Of a stretch of DNA of 64,000 bases, positions 12,801-24,641 are shown in pieces. The stretch covers positions 1,515,240 through 1,579,239 of the forward strand of contig JACDOX010000162.1 of the NCBI GenBank assembly GCA_014549065.1. Direction: 5' to 3'. The DNA is from Cardinalis cardinalis. Taxonomy: Eukaryota; Chordata; Aves; Passeriformes; Cardinalidae. The notes under the pieces were generated by a model. The model made no database searches and was not told the DNA's origin. It saw only the letters and a program-made list of their open reading frames with translations. The position numbers were made by a program, and so were the translations under genes. Every line of letters starts with the position of its first letter. Position 1 is the stretch's first letter.

Positions 12801-14342
12801 GGAGAATGAGTGTGAATAACTAAGGCAAAGATTACTCCAGGGATTCAGATAGGGCAAGGCAGGCTAATGGAGAGAAGCACTGACTTACAAAGCTACATGG
12901 CTTGAGGTAACTCAAGCAGAAATGCAAGTTGAGAAAGCAATTCTGTGCTTAGGATCTGGAGGAGCTACAAGGTCATGAGAAAACTCGGTTTAGTTCCACA
13001 CTTCAGCAAACTCCCTTCTGCAGCAGGTGATAACTGGCTCACAAACATCTGGCTGCACTTGTAGGGAAGTCCAAGGAGAAGGAACTGAAGCAGCAGCAGT
13101 GTATGAAATCATCTGGGGTCATATCACGTTATAAAGTTACTCAAATGCAGCAGGAATGTTGGAAGTCACTGACTGAGCAGCATCCTGGCAGGACAATTCC
13201 ACCTCTGTGCACAGCGTGTTCCTGAACAGCCAAGGGTTCTGCTGGGAGTTAATCACAATATTTTCTAATAACAGGCATAATTTGCTGCAAAAGTTACAGA
13301 ATTAATCTTCGGGGTCAGGTAACCCTCATGTCTCAAAGGCTCCAACACTCTATCACAGGCACCGCTCCTTCTGACCGGAAGAAGNATTTAATAGGAAATC
13401 CTGACATCTGGAAGAGCACATCTGGCAACCATAATGTTTCCAAACTTGCTAAGGGTCCTTTTACATCAAATTATTACCAACTTCCTTGTGTCATGTTCTC
13501 TCTTTACAAGGTGGGCCTGCATCGCCCCCATTTATCCCACACAGCACCAGTTGAGCAGCATCAATTATACAATAATCACCTGTTTGTCTGCAGCACGGTG
13601 GAACTTTAAAGACATTCCTGGTGCCGGTGAAAAGTCGAGAAGTTTACAGTGAGATATCTTTTGGTTGTTCAGTATTACAGGGCAGCTGAAAACATCCAGT
13701 CCAAGCTAATAAAAGGAGCACAGGAAGGAACATAAAATCCTCTGAGCCAGGCCTTAAGCCAAGCTCTGCGTACAGGGGATGGGAAGGAGACTCTTGTATT
13801 TTCACATCTACTCGACATGAGGTTTCTTGCCTTTTTCTCTGGAGCAGTCTGGGGTTGCTGCTGTCAAACATATCCAACAACAGGTCCATAAAGGAATTCC
13901 TAAAATACTTTGAAGNATCTTTTCCACATTGTAGGATAAATTTAGAGGGGGAAAAGGATGGTTCTGAACAGTTACAGAGTCTATCAAAACAGCATGGCAC
14001 TCAAAAAGAAGATGCTTTAGTTGCCCTTTTACCAAAGTAAGTCTCTTATTTCCAAAGGCACCTCATATGCTACATTGTTGTGACTTTCCCTCTGTTCAAG
14101 TCCTACCTTGTGACCTTTTCCACTTATCAAACCAAGAGTGTTCCCTACGGCTCTCTACTGACATAACTCAGAGACCCTCACCACNTAAGGCCTTGGAGCT
14201 CCCACTCATTCCTCATTGCCTTTCAAACCCATCCTTTCATTCACTGCTGCTCTGTCTTGCCAGCACTTTGCAACTGGAACAATTCTCTGCACTTGCTAAT
14301 GAAAATCTTTTTGCTGGGAAACAGCTGATATATAAAATACCA
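9859..14342. other. Non-coding single-copy block
   Basis: No gene is supported. The block is mostly unique AT-rich sequence. A somewhat GC-richer part at 10.9-11.35 kb has overlapping open frames on both strands, of about 60-100 codons, without domains. A conserved-looking stretch at 11.46-11.76 kb is listed separately. The 12.5-13.3 kb interval is unique sequence in which I recognise nothing. Confidence 0.7.
11455..11760. promoter_or_regulatory. Candidate conserved non-coding element
   Basis: A compact 300-bp block without repeats, containing AGGATTATTGATTTGGG, TTTATGCCGTTATCAGGCC, GGCTATTTAAATATG, TTTAATAAAGTCAG and AATTAAATGTAATTG. The GATTA/TAATTG words suit homeodomain factors. I judge it conserved-looking by texture only. 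It holds no open frame of note. Confidence 0.25.
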
Positions 14343-14343
14343 C

Positions 14344-14476
14344 ATAGAATCTATTTCACAGAATCATTAAGGTTTGAAAAGACCTTTAAGATCAGAGATT
14401 ACAACCCTTAACCCAGCACNATCCATGTTCACTACTAAACAATGTCCCTAGAACCATATTCCCATATCTCTACTGT
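14344..14476 (-). repeat. CR1 LINE 3'-end fragment, reverse orientation
   Basis: The + strand reads ATAGAATCTATTTCACAGAA, then TCATTAAGGTTTGAAAAGAC, TTTAAGATCA and CTACTAAACAATGTCCCTAG. That is the reverse complement of the bird CR1 3' end, where 'AATCATTAAGGTTGGAAAAGACC' leads into 'CACTAAACCATGTCCCTAAG'. Only about 130 bp of the 3' end remain, a typical 5'-truncated copy. Divergence from that pattern suggests an old insertion. No reverse transcriptase sequence is present. Confidence 0.88.
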
Positions 14477-15966
14477 CCGGTGCACAGCAACAAAATATAT
14501 CATTATTGCTCCAAAAGTGTGTCAAATCCGGTCAAATCATAATTGGGTTTCCCCACATTTTTTAAGTCTTATTTAATAAAATCTGCTGTTAAACAAGAAC
14601 AAAGTAGAACCTGAGGTTGGATGTCCCCATGTCTGGTCCAACAGAAATTATTTTTCTAGGATGGACTTAGCTTAGAGGAAAGGAGCTATATTTGCAATAT
14701 TCTGTGCATCTGTGCAAAGCTTACCTAAAATTGCAATAACTGCGTGAGGCTGACTGCTTGGTTCAGAGCCCTGAACCAAGTGCTTGGTTTCCACTCTGCA
14801 ATACCAGGTAATTCTCCTCACACTTTACCTTCAAGTATCCATGCCTTGACATTTCAAGAAATGCCAAGGATACTTTGCCTGACTCGATGTGTGTTCCCTG
14901 CACAGACAGAGGGCATTTCACAGGAGTCGGTGGAACAGAAACACAAACAAACCCCGGTGCCCTGGTCAGGCCTCTGATCAGGAATGCCAAACACCTCCCC
15001 CTGCTCCCTGTCATGGATATCTCCAGCCCCATGGGTCACTGCTGGTGGCCACAGCTTTGAATCACATGCTGGGCCTCCAATGATTTATCACCCCTTAACA
15101 GTTTTTGTGTTGAAGATTCCCAGTTGGGAGCTCCGTTCCCCTTCCCCCNCAACCATGAAGTATTACCCAAGAGCATCAAAACCCAAGCAGGAAAACACAC
15201 TGTCCATGTGGAAGCAGAGTTAAAGCTGTTTAAGAAAACTATTTGTTTCTCACAGACACTTTTAGCAAATAATTAGTGAAACCATAAAAGATTTTAGGAA
15301 NTATGCAAAGGTTAAATTTTTAAAGACTTGAAATCTTGTAGAGTGTTTCCAACAGACTACATGGCTGTTGCTCTCTGCACATTCCATTTAAAAACACAGT
15401 CAGTCCTGCTTTTGATAAATCCTTGCTATGAGATTCACCTCAGTTTTCAGCCTCCAGCTGCTTCTGTGGAACTTGCTTCAAGAGTTTACCATGAACAGAA
15501 AAACTGTGCACAGGAAAAGCTCCATCAGTTACAGAGAGCCAGCATGTGATGTGGTATTTTCTGGTCTGAGTACATAACCAAGATCTGTCTCACAGGAAAC
15601 ACTGATGCAGCATTTTTCATCCTCAGGTCTGCAAAGTTTCCAGCACCTTCATTCCAAAGCCAAGCTGACTTTCAAATTCACAATGTGGGATGCTGCCTGA
15701 ACCTGGGTTAAAGCCAAGCTTTCCTAGTCTCCAGCAAAAAGGCTCTGGGACTGACCTACACATCCCTCAGGAACAGATAAACTTCCTTTACTTGATCAGA
15801 CTCACTGGGCAGTGACAGTGACACCAAGTCCTCATGCCTGTATCTCAGATTCTGCCAATAACCCCTGCAGGTGGTGAGGCTGGCAGTAATGAGGATAATA
15901 TTTGTCCCCCTCCTTCTGTGTTGGAGCTCTTGTGGATCCAAACAATCCATCCAGTTACTTTTTCTC

Positions 15967-15998
15967 CAAAACAAAACCAAACAAAACCAAACAAAACA
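15967..15998. repeat. (CAAAACCAAA)n short decamer repeat
   Basis: About three units of a 10-base AC-rich motif. It is low-complexity; it might be an old tail, but no element body adjoins it. Confidence 0.8.
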
Positions 15999-17664
15999 GT
16001 AGATCCACTATATGTGGGTTCTGAACACAGTTAAACTACCCATTGTGCACAGAAGCCACATCATTTCAGCCACTGAACAGAGTTTGACCATTTATTAGTA
16101 TTTGTTTTAGTGGGAAAAAGGCAGGTCCTTTGAACAAAGGGGTCACACTTCACTCCTGCTTCTCTCCCTCACTCCCCTACTGTCTTTCAATGATCTAATC
16201 AAAGACACATAATGCCAGCAACAGAAGAATAAGGTTGGAAAACAAAATAAAGCAATACCTCTGGGTGACACTCAGAAAATGAAGTCCAAAAGGCAAAAAT
16301 TCCAACTCATTAGCCAAATAAGTATCTTGGAGGGATGCATGGGAGGCCTCCTGCTGCCCAGGCCAAGGACACAGCTTCAGCACATCCCTNCTCCATGTCC
16401 ATCCAGCTCTCATGCTTATGGAAAGCAGGGTGACAAGTGGGAACAATGTGGATGGAGAGGTACAGGTGTCATCCTGGCATGGAGCTGTGATGGAGCCAGG
16501 GAACACTCACTGCTGTGAGAACTGAGAAACACCTGCAGCTGCCTGATTTCATGCACAGCTTTAGCAACTCCCAACATTGTGTAGGTTCTTTACTTGTACA
16601 ACATGCAAGCAGGAATTATTATGGAGAGAAGGTGTACTCTTTATATGTTTAATCCAAATCTCCCTGGGCTAAATCTCAATGATGCTGAGCATTTACAGCC
16701 ATAATCAAAATCAAGCCACTCTGGGATTATCTTCTCTAAACACAAGGCACCCTGTTATATGTAAAGTTATAATCTGTAAAACAGTAACTCAGTGCATATC
16801 TAAAGATGTTCAACTAGAAATGTAAAATTCATAAAGCACAGCCTGCAACACTACCTANCAAACAGGTAACTTACCTGGGAAAAAGGGCAATCCACCACCA
16901 AAACAAGGTTACAACACAGGCTCTCTTCCCACTTCCTTTACAAAGGCATGGAATGATGATAATGATTGTCCAACACAATTGCTAGCACACAGTGTATAAA
17001 TAGCATTTTAGCAGGATGTCACACAACTACCACTGCCCTACATGGCAACAGGTCCCTAATAAATAGGTGTCTGTGACAACAAGGGGCAGGCCAGAACCTT
17101 TACAAAGCAAATTGCTTCTTTCTTGTAGTTCCACCACTTCCCATAGACTGTGAGTAGAAGTATTAAAATCAAAAGCTAATACACAGGAGGCTTGTTTATT
17201 GCATTGTATGAACCGAAGAAGAATTTCCGCAATATTTCACTGAAGGCAGAGTGCACAAAAATTCCTCTGAAGTCTGCAGAGAACGTTGAACAGACCCTCC
17301 TCTGTATTGGCCTTTCTCTCACATATCTGTGTTTTGAATTTTAACACAGCTGTGAAAGAAAAAAGAAAAAAAAACCCCCACCAATAAGCTTTGCTAATTG
17401 GGCATTCAAAAGTCGGAGACAAAGGGAAGTTTAGGGAGGAGATGAGTTTGCTGTGGGCAGTGGCTGTGTCAGACAGCCAATGACATCACTGCCTGTGTTG
17501 TCTCCATCACAATTTTCCAGAACAGGATTACAGCGATGACAGATTCCATTCCAAAACTCCCAGGCAGCTCTTTACATAGATGTTAGCAGAACAAAAGCAT
17601 TACACAAGATTTCCTCTCTCTGTTGAGCAGCATTTGATGCTCTCTAANGCTCACCTTGGGAAAA

Positions 17665-17725
17665 GCTCTGGAGAACCACATGGACTTGCTGAAATCACAC
17701 AGGATGTCCTGTCTCATAGGCCAAA
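17665..17725 (-). repeat. Doubtful MIR-like scrap
   Basis: TGGACTTGCTGAAATCACAC followed by AGGATGTCCTG recalls the reverse complement of the MIR core (ACTTGCCCAAGGTCACACAG). The match covers only about 35 bases and lacks the flanking MIR parts, so it may be coincidence. Confidence 0.25.
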
Positions 17726-18079
17726 CTCACAAGTCAAGGAGCCTCTGTGGGGCAGACAGAGCAGAGGAAGTGGGTTTTTTTTTAGTGGTGCCTTTTATTT
17801 CCAAGAAGAGAGCAGGGATAACTTCCAAAAGTTTTGCACATCACCCCTAAGTCCAATGGCCACATGTTGCATAGAAAATTATTATGGTGGCTTATTTGNG
17901 CATAATGGGAAGTAGAAAAACAGAAAAAGCATCAACACTATGAGCTGCATTAGAGAATTCTTCAGTAGCCACAAATAAGTAACATAAATTTTTNAAATCC
18001 TTTCACTTTCATCTTTAAAAACTCAGTTCCCCACTTGTACAGAATTCTGGACACAGCTGGTTGTCTAAGAAAGTACAGG

Positions 18080-18290
18080 AAGTCACAGCTCTTGATATTT
18101 GGATGTAAGCTTTCATTTAAAATTAATAAACACCATTGTCATGTATTTCAATTAAAAGTGGCCCAGTAGTTAAGAATTTATGTGCTCAATTAACCTAGCT
18201 CTCTTCTCTGATTCAATTCTTTTTTGACTTTCACCATTGGCAGGAAGTTATTAAATTAATTTGTCATTATTTTATGTGGAAANTTAATCT
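18080..18290. promoter_or_regulatory. Candidate conserved non-coding element
   Basis: AT-rich complex sequence with AAAATTAATAAACACCATTG, TTTCAATTAAAAGTGGCCC, GCTCAATTAACC and TTATTAAATTAATTTGTC. Repeated TTAAT/AATTA words could bind homeodomain proteins. No repeat family is seen. The call is by appearance; conservation was not tested. Confidence 0.22.
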
Positions 18291-19750
18291 GATTTGTATC
18301 TCTTGCTNATTTCATCATCTTAAACAACATTATCAGCATCAACTCTCTTCTGTGTCTCACTTGATCTGAGTAGAAATGTTTTCTTNTTCACAGAAGAAAA
18401 ATGAGCAAACATTTTCAAAATTTGATGCATACAATTGTGCACAAAGCATTTATCTAATTTTCATGCTCTGTATATTAGAGGAATTATCAGAACCTAAAAG
18501 CAGATAGAAATAATGGCNTGCATTCTTTTGGAGTTGCCATTTTTTTAAATTCCCCATAAAATGTTATAGTTCTGTCTTTTCCCCAGCCTTCCTTACACAT
18601 GTACCTCCACGTTGGTATTTAGTTAATGGAAAATCAAAGGAAATTTAACAGGTGTTGTTGTAAGGAACCACGTACACTTGAGAGAACAGCTTCATGGTAA
18701 TTATCTGGCTTGTGCTTTGGAGCCACACTGGAAGGTTTGGACTTCTTACCCAGCTCCACTCCCTGCCCCAGCCTGTTTCATTAATGCCAGTGAAGACCAG
18801 GCACACGTTTCAGACNAATTCTGTGGAAGTGCCTCCTTCACAGCTGCTCAGCCCATCTCTGCTTGCTGTGCAATTCCTGTGTCCCCTGCTGTACCTGGCA
18901 TGTCTGTGGTGTGATGAATGAATTCAGATGAAGAGCACAGCTACTGACGTGCTGCCCACCCCAAGTGACTCAGGCGCATTCAGCTTTGTTGCTGTGACCT
19001 CCCAGGTCCCCAGGATTTATCTTTGTAGACAACACCATAACCAAAAGCATCAAAAANTGCAAGGAAGGTGCTGTGTTTCAGAAACTCTTTTTTTTTTAAC
19101 CTTTAACTGCAAGCACNGGGTTGTAATAAGAAAGTATTACATTGCATTAGCAGGCATGTCACTGCAAGCAAAACCAGTTTCACATCTTGGGTAGTTTGAG
19201 AAGCAGACAAATACTGTGACTGTCTTTCTCTTCTTGATGTCCTTGGATAATTGATCTTGAGCTAGGAACTTTGCATTCCAGCAGAAGCCTGGATTAAAAA
19301 CATAGACCAACAACAGTCAGCCATCAATCTTGAGGCAATCTATCCTGTCTGCAACCATTTGTATGAGCCATTAGCTATTCAGTAACTCAGGAAGAGATCA
19401 TCTTTCAAAGAGAATAAACTCTCAGTGCATATCCCCATTCATTCCTCCTATTCTTTTGCTAATTCCCATCTATTACTCCCTCAGCACTTGCAGTGAAATC
19501 GCATGCTCATTGCTTTGGTCATATTTATATACCACATTACTAAGCATCAGAAAAGAAGAAATAACTGCTTTGGGGTTTTTTTCACATACAATTTCCAACA
19601 AAGGTTTGAGAGAGAATTTTCCAAAAATGCTGCAGACCACGATGCAATAATATCCTCCAGCATGCATCCATACCTACATGATTCTCAGTTTTATCTATTT
19701 CTCCTGACATCATTCCTGAAGTGCAAGGTACTACCAGGAGCAGCAGCATT

Positions 19751-19782
19751 AAAATAAATTAAATTAAATTAAATTAAATTTA
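19751..19782. repeat. (AAATT)n microsatellite
   Basis: About five to six tandem AAATT units in an AT-rich setting. A short simple repeat. Confidence 0.9.
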
Positions 19783-20369
19783 ACTAAACAGCACATCCTC
19801 ATTGTGAGGGTCCTTTCTCACTGCCAAAGCAGAGTAAAATGAGAGGTTAGGTAAGATAAAGGAGACAAAGGCTTTGTTTTCAAAAAGGCATCTCTTCAGA
19901 AGCATGTCCTCTTCAAAAACTTTGGAGCTGTCTTTCCTATGTCTGAAAATACCCTCATTTTATATACATACATTTTACTGAGAANACATTCAAAATTCAC
20001 CTTGAAAGTCAGTTATGCTGCATGCCTGTAGAGACCAAGGGCTGGGAGGAGGGATGCTGACTGCTGGACCTTTGCACTGTGCCCCTGCCTGTCCTGCTTC
20101 ATCCACTGCCCCCAGTCAGCCCCATCAGGTGAGTGTGGCTGAAGTGGAGCCAGGATTGCAAACTCAGCCTCAGTGTCTGCTCTGCTGCTCGTACATCAGN
20201 AGAGAAGAAGAAAGAAACTATTCCCCTTCCCTGGGCTGAGACAGACTGCTCAGAGCCCACTGGGCACGAGCACATTGTCCAGTGTGTGTCTGCAGAGCAC
20301 CAACCTGCAGCACCCATGGCCTGCTGAGCTTCCCACCTAACTCCATTACTCAGGACANCCTTCTAAATT

Positions 20370-20680
20370 GTTTAGGTACATTTTTCCAATTGTTAGCACT
20401 CCTCTGGCGTATTCCCATTGGAATTCTTGTTCCTAAAGACTAATAATAGACTAAAGCAAATTGTATTACTTTGGACTGGTCATTAAAGCTGTTACATTGC
20501 TTTTCCTTCTTTTCAGATAGCAATTACAGGCTGTGAAGTGTTATTACTTTTTTTTCTTCCCAGTAATTGCACTGAAGATCTTCCTGACCACATGAAGATT
20601 ACAATGAATTAGCTCATGATCTTTTGCTTAGTGAACTTGGTTAACAACATCACATTGAGAACTACAACTATATTTCCAAG
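20370..20680. promoter_or_regulatory. Candidate conserved non-coding element
   Basis: A compact block with TTCCAATTGTTAGCACTCC, ACTAATAATAGAC, GGTCATTAAAGCTG, CAATTACAGGC and CCAGTAATTGCACTG. CAATTA/TAATTG cores recur four or more times within 200 bases. No repeat or domain-bearing frame. Texture resembles known developmental non-coding elements, but this is a visual judgement. Confidence 0.27.
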
Positions 20681-20989
20681 CCATCAGGTTCANAGCATTT
20701 TATATTAAAGCTAACAAATAATTTCAAGAGATGTTGTTTCATTTTTTATAAATTGAAGTCAATTTGATCAAGCCACAAGCAATGCAATTTTCAAAGCCCA
20801 GGAAAACAGTCTGGTGCCTAATCATGGCAGAAGAGTCAAACCTTACAGACTCCTCTTTAAATTCCTAGTCTAAACAACCATATTTCTTAAGCAGAAACAG
20901 CAACACTGAAATAAAAAGGTGCAAGCTATTTGAAGGGGTTTTTTTCTAATATAAAAAAGTGATCTTTTTTAAATATAAGAAGCACGCAT

Positions 20990-21275
20990 TTTCTGGCCAG
21001 CTTCACTTTAAAGGAATTTCATATGCACAATTAAGATATTAAGCATGGGCCCAACCATGTTATGAATTTAAGTGTGCCAGTACTGACAAATCATTGGCAC
21101 TTAACAGTTCTGTCTTTAAAATCATCATAATTTGACTTCAGAGCACTGCAAAAAGCTATAAAAGGATTTTAAGAGCTGGAAAATGACTTTTCTTTCCAGA
21201 CTGTTCAGAGAACTGTACATTCATTGTACTTTTGAAAGCAATGTGACTTGTGAAACTGGCAACTTTCCCACCCAT
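20990..21275. promoter_or_regulatory. Candidate conserved non-coding element
   Basis: About 280 bp of unique AT-rich sequence containing CATATGCACAATTAAG, TTATGAATTTAAGTG, CATTGGCACTTAAC and AGCTATAAAAGG. The last resembles a TATA box, but no downstream exon, CpG enrichment or initiator context supports a promoter. Listed as conserved-looking only. Confidence 0.22.
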
Positions 21276-21642
21276 AACGTCTTAGAGATGTTTATAGCAC
21301 ATGATATTTTAATTGCCTGGTGACAAAATTATTTGGAAACAGATCAGTTTCACAATGCATTTGCTTCGTATTTTGAACAAAAAAGCATGAGGTCTGAATA
21401 TTGCTAAGGTCTGGACATAAGCCTGACAAAGCAACACAAATGTTAGGGGAAGATGTCCATAACCCATCACCCTTAGTGCATCCATGGATCCATNTGCACA
21501 AGCTCAGGTGTAGGTAGGGATTCAGTCTGGCCAACAATCATCCAGGTACATCACAGATTCATAANCCTCATCAAGTTTAACCCAGGCCATGTCTTCTAAG
21601 GGATGGTCTTGCCAAGCAAGCAATGGCTGCCCAGACCAGCAC

Positions 21643-21680
21643 TTCTCTCTTCTTTTTTTCTTTTTTTTCTTTTTTTTTTT
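21643..21680. repeat. T-rich pyrimidine tract
   Basis: A C/T tract with long T runs. Low complexity; a minus-strand transcript would carry it as an A-rich run. Confidence 0.85.
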
Positions 21681-21862
21681 GTGAATAAAACCTCAGTAGC
21701 TTCTNAACAACTACTGCTATTTGAAATGGGGAGCTGCTGGACAAGGAAGACAGAGCTACTCAAAAAAATGTATCAAGTCATTCTACAGTCAAATTACAAC
21801 ATTGTGGTCTGATTTGCATAAACCAGGCCACAGAATTCAGAATTCCATCCAGCCAATTGGGG

Positions 21863-21887
21863 TTTTTTTGTTTGTTTGTTTGTTTTG
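21863..21887. repeat. (TTTG)n microsatellite
   Basis: Four to five TTTG units after a T run. A short simple repeat. Confidence 0.88.
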
Positions 21888-23653
21888 TGCATGTATGGAG
21901 GAGTATTTTTTACAGAGTCTCTCCCTGAACCTACAGGACTGACTGGATGTGAATGGAGTATCTGCTGCGTTTTAAGCCAGATTTGCCATCTTTGATTTGA
22001 TGTATAAAACACACAAATGGCTTTGGATACACCACCTGGGGGACTGGCTTTGACTGGATGTCACACCTCTAAACCTGGGCTCTTTTTTTATAGAACCAGT
22101 ATTGGATGTGGTCATGTAGCCAAACTCCTGCAGTTCTGGAATTTGTGCCTCACTTTCTCTAAGCCCATGCACAGAGAAAATTCAGTCTGCCAACCACACA
22201 CCAACAGATTTTTATCCCACCTTTTTTAAGAGGTAGTCAGGAGGGTTGATTTGCTTGGCGACTGCATTCAGCAGAGAGGGAAAAATAATAAAGTGTTTAA
22301 AGGGTTTTCATTGTAGCTTTTTAATTTGGAAGNTCCTTTCATTTCCCAAGATTTTGGTTTGCTTGTCTTACTTTTATGTTATCATACCAGGGTTCACAGG
22401 TAACCTTACAAGGCATTTTGAAGTCAAAAATCCAGGAAAAAGTCATTTCAGTACAATCCACAGTTTTAGACTCTTGAAACTCTGTGTGCAAAGGGTAAAN
22501 AAATTTCTTTTAATTTTATTTTACAAAGCACACAAAATACATACTGTACTTGACACGTGCACAACTCAGGGCACTTGATCCAAGTCCCATTTACTGCACT
22601 TGGTAATTTGCAAATTTAGGTCCTGCTGAAATATCTGAAAGGAAACCCTCTTATGAGCATGATTTTGATTTACAGCAGCTAAAGTTCTAAGCTGTAGATG
22701 AGTCCCTCAAATATTTGTTTATAGGAAAAACACGGTTCCCACTCCTAAACTGGGATTTTACTGGAAGGCTGTGGCAGAAAAGGAGTTACACCAGTGTTAC
22801 TTTGCCATGTTAGAGATCATGTTTTGTAAATGGGGACTGACCTTCAGCTGTACCAACACTAGAAGGTGTCACTGTAATTTATTCCTTCATGGGATTTCCT
22901 CTCTGGTGCTTCCCCAGCTCCGTGCCCTTGCTCATCAGCTCANCAGTGCCTGTAACAAGACATGCCCACGTATTCCACGTCACATCCTTACCCGGAGCAA
23001 GGGNAGCCAGACACCCTGAAATATGGAATGTGCATTAGCCAGCATGCNCCATAAAATTTCAAAGCCTGAGACCTTTTCACAGCCTGACAGATTTTCCCAT
23101 ATAGCTTTCCACATTCCTGGCATAACCTAAGACAGGCACTGCAGGCTGAATGATAAACAGAGACTCCTTCAGGAAACCTTGGGAAAGTGGAGCCTCAGAA
23201 TATTACGCTTTGCTCTGAATATTCCACAGGTGACCGAAGGCTGCACAGCCCATTTTTTCAAGGCAGACAGAAAAAGTAAAAATGGGACAAAAAAAGTAAC
23301 TAAAAGTATCTGGCAATGACCTAGCACCACCCCCAAACACTATCTTTTGTGAAAAATAAAAAATACTTCAGTAGTTTCCGATCTTGGAAAAAGCAGAATC
23401 AGCATTTCAGCAGACACGTGATTTTATATTGGTTTTGCATNAGGTGCATCAAGGCATTTTATTGCAAATAAATAAAATTGAACTGCAAATCATGAGAAGC
23501 ACCAAAAGACATTTCTGCTAATTGACTCACTTCTGTTTTTTCTGTTTACCAGCTGCGGCTTACACGTATATCCACTGCAGCCCCAGTCACAGGCAAAGTG
23601 CATCCAGCACTCAGAAAACATGAGCCTTGCCACAGGCAGCACACACCCACTGA

Positions 23654-23797
23654 GCCAGGCTCTGAGCAGCATTCAAACCATGCAAAAATAGCCCAGAGTG
23701 GAGCCAGGGCAGGTACACACTGCCAGGCTCTGAGCAGCATTCAAACCATGCAAAAATAGCCCAGAGTGGAGCCAGGGCAGGTACACACTGCCAGGCT
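23654..23797. repeat. Perfect tandem duplication, 2 x 68 bp
   Basis: Units at 23654-23721 and 23722-23789 appear identical base for base. Each begins GCCAGGCTCTGAGCAGC and contains AAACCATGCAAAAATAG and GGGCAGGTACACACT. A third copy starts (GCCAGGCTC) but ends after about nine bases. Identity of the copies implies a recent event, still segregating variation, or an assembly artefact. The unit is GC-richer than its surroundings and has no known repeat family. 68 is not a multiple of three, so the two copies would be in different frames. Confidence 0.95.
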
Positions 23798-24627
23798 CCT
23801 CCAGGTCACACCCCAGCGGAAAGCAGAGCATCTTCAGAGCTCCTCTGCTTCCATCAGCTGTCAGGGGCTCAGAGCTGGCACAGGTTTCAGGCGTTGTTGG
23901 GATGTTCTGACCACACTTAGGGGCTTTGCAGCCCGTGGAGCACAGGAAGAGAGGGGCAGCAGAGGGTTGCCTCTCTCACAGAGTGACCTCTGTGGTGCAA
24001 AAACTCCGAGAGCACAGCCAGGAGCCCCGGCCAGGATGAGTAATGAGGACCTTGTGTGCAGCCACTGCACGTAGTGAGAGCACAAAGTACAAACAAAATA
24101 ATGCACAAAGGACCATGGCCACTGCGCCTGTGTTGGAGCTGGGAAAGCTTCAGCTGGTACTGTTTGCAGGGGCTGTTGGGATCAAAAGGGAATGTACACC
24201 TCCCANTCTTACAAAAACCTGTCCTATCTGTTATTCAAAATTAGCTGCTAAAATAAAACAAACGTGCAGCTGTGTTTCTGACCATGGATTTGGGCAAAGC
24301 ACTGGACTGGGTCATACTTTCATCAGCTGTTACCCTTGTTTATGACTGGACAGCAAAACCAGATCCTAGTGCCTCTGCTCCCTCCTCACACTACTCTGTG
24401 ATGCCAACAAAATGACAGAACAGTATTTCCACACTGGATCTTTAAGCAGGCAAAATCTGAAGATTATTTTGAAGATTTCTGCCATTCTCAGTGATTAAAA
24501 AAAAAAAAATGTTTGCAGGAAATAACCTGAAATCCTATGTCATCAAAAGAAATTGATTTTGTGTTCTTTAGCATTCATTTAACTTTAAATTCTATTCCAA
24601 AGGAGAAAGCAGGTTCATTAATTAATA

Positions 24628-24641
24628 GATATCATGATATC
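24628..24641. other. Perfect 14-bp palindrome
   Basis: GATATCATGATATC is its own reverse complement. A further TTGATATCC follows within ten bases. In AT-rich DNA such a palindrome can occur by chance in 64 kb; no function is assigned. Confidence 0.9.

Larger units (their letters stand above)
14477..23653. other. Non-coding single-copy block
   Basis: No gene is supported over this 9 kb. It holds an A/C-rich decamer repeat (15.97 kb), an (AAATT)n run (19.75 kb), pyrimidine and (TTTG)n runs (21.65 and 21.87 kb) and three conserved-looking stretches listed separately. Reading frames of 60-110 codons occur on both strands, overlap each other and carry no recognisable domain. Confidence 0.72.

Noticed and set aside
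21166..21176. TATAAAAG TATA-like word
   Set aside because: Common in AT-rich DNA; no initiator, CpG enrichment or exon follows.
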